The notes below the pieces were generated by a model, which was given only the letters and a program-made list of their open reading frames with translations, searched no databases and had not been told where the DNA came from. Positions 21,306 to 23,995 of a DNA stretch of 23,995 nt are shown one piece after another. This stretch comes from DATCLS01 sp036563805 (lineage in GTDB: Bacteria; Actinomycetota; Acidimicrobiia; Acidimicrobiales; VFJN01). The stretch lies in NCBI GenBank assembly GCA_036563805.1, contig DATCLS010000025.1, forward strand, positions 1 to 23,995, given 5' to 3'. A program made the translations under genes and the position numbers. The stretch's first letter is position 1, and every line of letters begins with the position of its first letter.

Positions 21306-22630
21306 GCGTCGGCGCCGGAGGTCAAACGGGCCATCCACCAGGCCCCGAGGGCGTCGAGGGCCAGGCCGGTGGCGAGGCACACCCAGCCGGCCGGCGTCCC
21401 CAGCAGGAACGAAGCCGCCGCGCCGTCGGCAGCGCCGAGCAGCACCGCGAACCCGGCCGGCGCCACGGCCAGCACGAGCGCGCTCACCCGGGCCTGGGAG
21501 GCGAGCGCCCGCCGCTCGTCGGCCAGGTCGACCCGCTCGCGGAGCGTCGCCGCCACGCCGTCGACGGTTCGGCCCGGGGCGCCGCCGACGGCCGTCGCCA
21601 GCGTCAGCGCCGTGGCCGCCAGGCGGGTGCCGGCGTCGTCGTGCCGGGCGCTCCAGGCGTCGAGCACCTCGACCGTCGCCCGCCCGGCCGCCGCCTCGCG
21701 GCCGAGGGCCGCCAGCTCGGGGCCGATCGGCGGCGGCATCGACGTGCCGACCTCGACCAGCGCCGCCGGGACCGGCGAGCCCGCCCGGAGGGCGGTGGCC
21801 AGCCGTTCGAGGGCGGCGGGGAGCTGGACCCGCCGCAGCCGCCGGCCCTCGAGCCGCCGGGCCCGGCCCCGAGCCACCGGGACGGCGCCGGCGGCGAGCG
21901 TCCCGACGACGAGCACCAACGGCCCGGCCGCCGCGGCCAGTGCGGCGAGCCCCAGGGCGCCGCCGCCCACGGCCGCGAGGACCTGCCCGGGCGTCGGGCG
22001 TGGGGCCCGGCCACCGACCTTTCCGTCAGGCTGCTCGTCCGGCCCGCCGGCGCCGGCCCTCGCCTCCCAGCGCCCGGGCAGCTCCCGGCGGGCCAAGGCC
22101 GGCCTCCTGCCGCGGTTGCTCGCCGCTGCCATAACGGGCCCGATCGAGGTGGCCGGCGCCGGAGCGGCGGGGGCTCTGGTCGGCGTTGTGCGGTGGTGGG
22201 CACTGGTCGCCGCCGCTCGATGGGCGATCGGGGCGGCGGCTGACCCGGGCAGGTCGCGGTGGGCTGCGCCCGGCCTCCCGCGGCGAGCGTTCGGCGCCGC
22301 ACCGCCCGGGGTGAGCGGCGCCGCCCGAGCCAGGGCGGCGCCGAAGCGGGGCGGTGCGGGAATGGTGGCGCCGGGCTCCGGCGTCGGCACTCGGCGGGGT
22401 GCGCCGGTGCTGGTGGTCAGAGCGGCGGCGGGGGCGCGCCCGGAGGCGGGGCCGGGGTGCGGCGACCGGGCGGGCCGGTTTGGATCGGGACGGGGCGGGA
22501 GGTGCCCGCCAACGGTGGGCGCGGTGCCCGACGGGCGGGGCCGGTTCCGGCGGCGGGTGGACGGTGGCCGTGCCGACCCGAGGATCAGAGTGGGCGGTGG
22601 GGGCGGAGCGAGGGTGAAGGGCGGGATCAC
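21302..22630 (-). CDS. tadB: TadB-like secretion platform protein with a proline-rich N-terminal extension
   Basis: The C-terminal 276 residues are a TadB/GspF-family platform protein: two hydrophobic segments (LAAVGGGALGLAALAAAAG, LVLVVGTLAAGAVPVA), then LPAALERLATALRAGSPVPAAL, a helical domain with TALTLATAVGGAPGRTVDGV, and C-terminal membrane helices. Two starts are possible. GTG 22630 overlaps the cpaF stop (GTGA), like the other junctions of this operon, and gives 442 residues with about 165 Pro/Ala/Arg-rich disordered residues first. ATG 22132 gives the family's usual length but has no ribosome site and would leave a 500-bp gap. The extension keeps G/C-ending codons and no stop, so I prefer GTG 22630, with moderate certainty. 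Confidence 0.8.
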   Translation of the reverse strand: MIPPFTLAPPPPPTLILGSARPPSTRRRNRPRPSGTAPTVGGHLPPRPDPNRPARSPHPGPASGRAPAAALTTSTGAPRRVPTPEPGATIPAPPRFGAALARAAPLTPGGAAPNARRGRPGAAHRDLPGSAAAPIAHRAAATSAHHRTTPTRAPAAPAPATSIGPVMAAASNRGRRPALARRELPGRWEARAGAGGPDEQPDGKVGGRAPRPTPGQVLAAVGGGALGLAALAAAAGPLVLVVGTLAAGAVPVARGRARRLEGRRLRRVQLPAALERLATALRAGSPVPAALVEVGTSMPPPIGPELAALGREAAAGRATVEVLDAWSARHDDAGTRLAATALTLATAVGGAPGRTVDGVAATLRERVDLADERRALASQARVSALVLAVAPAGFAVLLGAADGAAASFLLGTPAGWVCLATGLALDALGAWWMARLTSGADA

Positions 22631-23995
22631 GGGAGGGCCTCCGCGGGCGGCCACGCCGCGCTGGGGCGGCGTGCGGGGCGGCGGGGTGGGGCGACGATCT
22701 CGTCGCCGCGGGCCAGCGTGCGGACCCGCTCGGCGGCGGCAGGATCGTCGGCGACCTCGGCGACGGCTGTGATGCGGCGGCGGCCGCCCGGCCCGCGGGC
22801 GACGTGGACCAGCAGGTCGACCGCCCCGGTCACGTGCTCGCGCACGGCGGCCAGCGGCAGGTCGGCGGCGGCGAGCGCCATCGTCTCGATCCGCCGCACG
22901 GCGTCGCCCGGGCCGTTGGCGTGGCACGACGACAGCGAGCCGTCGTGGCCCGTGTTGAGCGCCAGCAGCATGTCGAGCGCCTCGGCGCCGCGGACCTCGC
23001 CGATGACGAGGCGGTCGGGTCGCATCCGCAGCGCCGCCCGAACCAGGTCTCGGACCGTGATCGCCGGCAGGCCATCGGGCGTCGCCGGCCGGGTCTCGAG
23101 CCGGACGACGTGCTCGCCCGGCAGCCGCAGCTCGGCGGCGTCCTCGACCGTGACCACCCGCTCGCCGTCAGGCAGTTGGCCGCACAGGGCGTTGAGCAGG
23201 GTCGTCTTGCCGGCCCCGGTCGCACCGGTCACCACCATGTTCATGCCGGCGTGAACCGCCTGGACCAAGAGGCCGACGACCGGCCGGGCGCAGAAGGCGC
23301 CGAGCGGCAGGTCGGCCGCACCGAACCGCCGGATCGTCACCGACGGCCCGTCGACGGCCAGGGGCGGCAACACCACGTGGACCCGAGACCCGTCGGGCAG
23401 GCGGGCGTCGACGATCGGCGTCGTGCGGTCGGCCCGGAGGCCGAGCGGGGCGACGACCCGCTCGATCAGGAGCTCGATGGCGGGCCGGTCGAGCGCCACG
23501 GCGGTGCGCTCGAGTTGGCCGGACCGCTCGACCCATATCGGGCCGGGCCCGTTGACCAGCACGTCGGTCACCTGCGGGTCGGCCAGGAGCGGCTCGAGCC
23601 GGCCGACGCCGCCGATGCGGGCCTGGACCCGGGCGACGACGTCGGCCACCGCATCGGCCGGCAGCAGCGGAGCCTCGGCCCGGACGAGGGCCGTCAGCCC
23701 GGCCTCATCGATGGGCGAGGCCCCGCCAGCGGCCAGCACCTTCTCGTGCACGAGGGCGTCGAGCCCGGCCGTCGGGTCGTCGGGCGTCTCGGCGGCGCCA
23801 TCGCCCGGCGCCCGGGCCGCGCCGGCGCTGGGGGTGGCGGTCGAGCCGCTGCGCCATCGGCGCGCCGCTGCCGTCGGCGGGGACCCGCCCGCGCTGGCGG
23901 CCGGGCCGGTGGGCTGGTGGGCGAGTGGGTTCGCCGCCTCTGCCCCGCCGGCGCTGGGGGCGGCGGTCGGATCGATGGTCGAGTCGCTGCGCCAT
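22627..23995 (-). CDS. cpaF: CpaF/TadA-type secretion ATPase (N-terminus at or beyond window edge)
   Basis: The motor ATPase of the Tad pilus, a VirB11/PilT-type hexameric enzyme. Counting from GTG 23751, Walker A is GATGAGKTT (176-184), the Asp box region is VVTVEDAAELRL, Walker B is LVIGEV (248-253) with RGAEALDML, and the His box holds SSCHANGPGDAVRRIETM. VTDVLVNGPGPIWVE and VDARLPDGSRVHVVLPP are family signatures. The frame stays open to the right edge with an Ala/Pro/Thr-rich stretch (GLDALVHEK just before V at 23751), so the gene may extend beyond the window; GTG 23751 would give a 374-residue protein of about normal length. The stop overlaps the tadB start. The name should not be confused with the tRNA deaminase gene tadA at 4463-4912. 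Confidence 0.9.
   Translation of the reverse strand, partial: WRSDSTIDPTAAPSAGGAEAANPLAHQPTGPAASAGGSPPTAAARRWRSGSTATPSAGAARAPGDGAAETPDDPTAGLDALVHEKVLAAGGASPIDEAGLTALVRAEAPLLPADAVADVVARVQARIGGVGRLEPLLADPQVTDVLVNGPGPIWVERSGQLERTAVALDRPAIELLIERVVAPLGLRADRTTPIVDARLPDGSRVHVVLPPLAVDGPSVTIRRFGAADLPLGAFCARPVVGLLVQAVHAGMNMVVTGATGAGKTTLLNALCGQLPDGERVVTVEDAAELRLPGEHVVRLETRPATPDGLPAITVRDLVRAALRMRPDRLVIGEVRGAEALDMLLALNTGHDGSLSSCHANGPGDAVRRIETMALAAADLPLAAVREHVTGAVDLLVHVARGPGGRRRITAVAEVADDPAAAERVRTLARGDEIVAPPRRPARRPSAAWPPAEALP
23821..23995. repeat. Imperfect direct repeat at the right edge
   Basis: A 37-bp unit at 23821-23857 recurs at 23947-23995 with a 12-bp insertion and a few substitutions. On the minus strand both copies read ATGGCGCAGCG(G/A)CTCGACC. 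In the CpaF frame they encode WRSGSTATPSAGAA and WRSDSTIDPTAAPSAGGA, so the linker may have grown by duplication. Confidence 0.7.

Noticed and set aside
20583..22772. Long rightward frame opposite tadB/tadC
   Set aside because: Shadow frame; the leftward genes have membrane segments, GspF motifs and overlapping stop/start codons.
23705..23995. Leftward frame beginning MAQRLDH at the right edge
   Set aside because: Arg-rich shadow of the CpaF frame, whose translation in the same stretch has Ala/Pro/Thr-rich coding composition.

Overview
The window is very GC-rich, with strongly G/C-ending codons. It carries an actinobacterial-type integrative element edge, a tadA / tRNA-Ser / SRP RNA / dnaX / ybaB / recR housekeeping block, an RsbW/STAS pair, and a Tad pilus operon of the actinobacterial layout. 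Many genes have a TANNNT box 6-10 nt before the start codon and no Shine-Dalgarno sequence, which suggests leaderless mRNAs. I infer a high-GC actinobacterium, possibly of the class Acidimicrobiia; no phylogenetic marker was compared.

Layout. (1) 1-2270: right edge of an integrative element (replication initiator C-terminus, excisionase, tyrosine integrase) abutting the 3' end of a tRNA-Ser(CGA) gene, the likely attachment site. (2) 2292-4062: a MocR-type PLP regulator divergent from a small Cys/His protein, with TGGACTG repeats between them. (3) 4063-5234: an extremely GC-rich gap, tadA, and a frameshifted remnant of an NAD-dependent sugar epimerase/dehydratase at the tadA promoter. (4) 5235-6509: a DUF1152-like protein and tRNA-Ser(GGA). 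(5) 6561-9763: SRP RNA (ffs), dnaX, ybaB, recR, all rightward. (6) 9764-10183: a 420-bp gap between convergent genes with a palindrome over a candidate promoter. (7) 10184-14174: a large LuxR-type regulator divergent from an acyl-CoA dehydrogenase. (8) 14302-15930: three tandem, related small lipoproteins. (9) 15964-16774: an STAS anti-sigma antagonist followed by an RsbW-like kinase that seems to need a CTG start. (10) 16961-19507: an MrfA-type DEAH helicase. (11) 19656-23995: a leftward Tad pilus operon (CpaF-type ATPase, TadB, TadC, Flp-like pilin, TadE), mostly with overlapping stop/start codons.

How the parts work together. ffs, dnaX, ybaB and recR combine SRP targeting with replication and recombinational repair, an arrangement seen in many Gram-positive bacteria. 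The STAS/RsbW pair is a partner-switching module whose sigma factor is not in the window. The Tad genes encode the motor, the platform and two pilin-like substrates; both substrates share a GQAT(A/V)E processing motif.

I do not see a clear-cut new defence or mobile system. The most novel-looking items are the lipoprotein trio, the CTG-start anti-sigma factor, the LuxR regulator whose NTPase domain has lost its P-loop, the tRNA terminator hairpin doubling as the end of the integrase gene, and the epimerase remnant.
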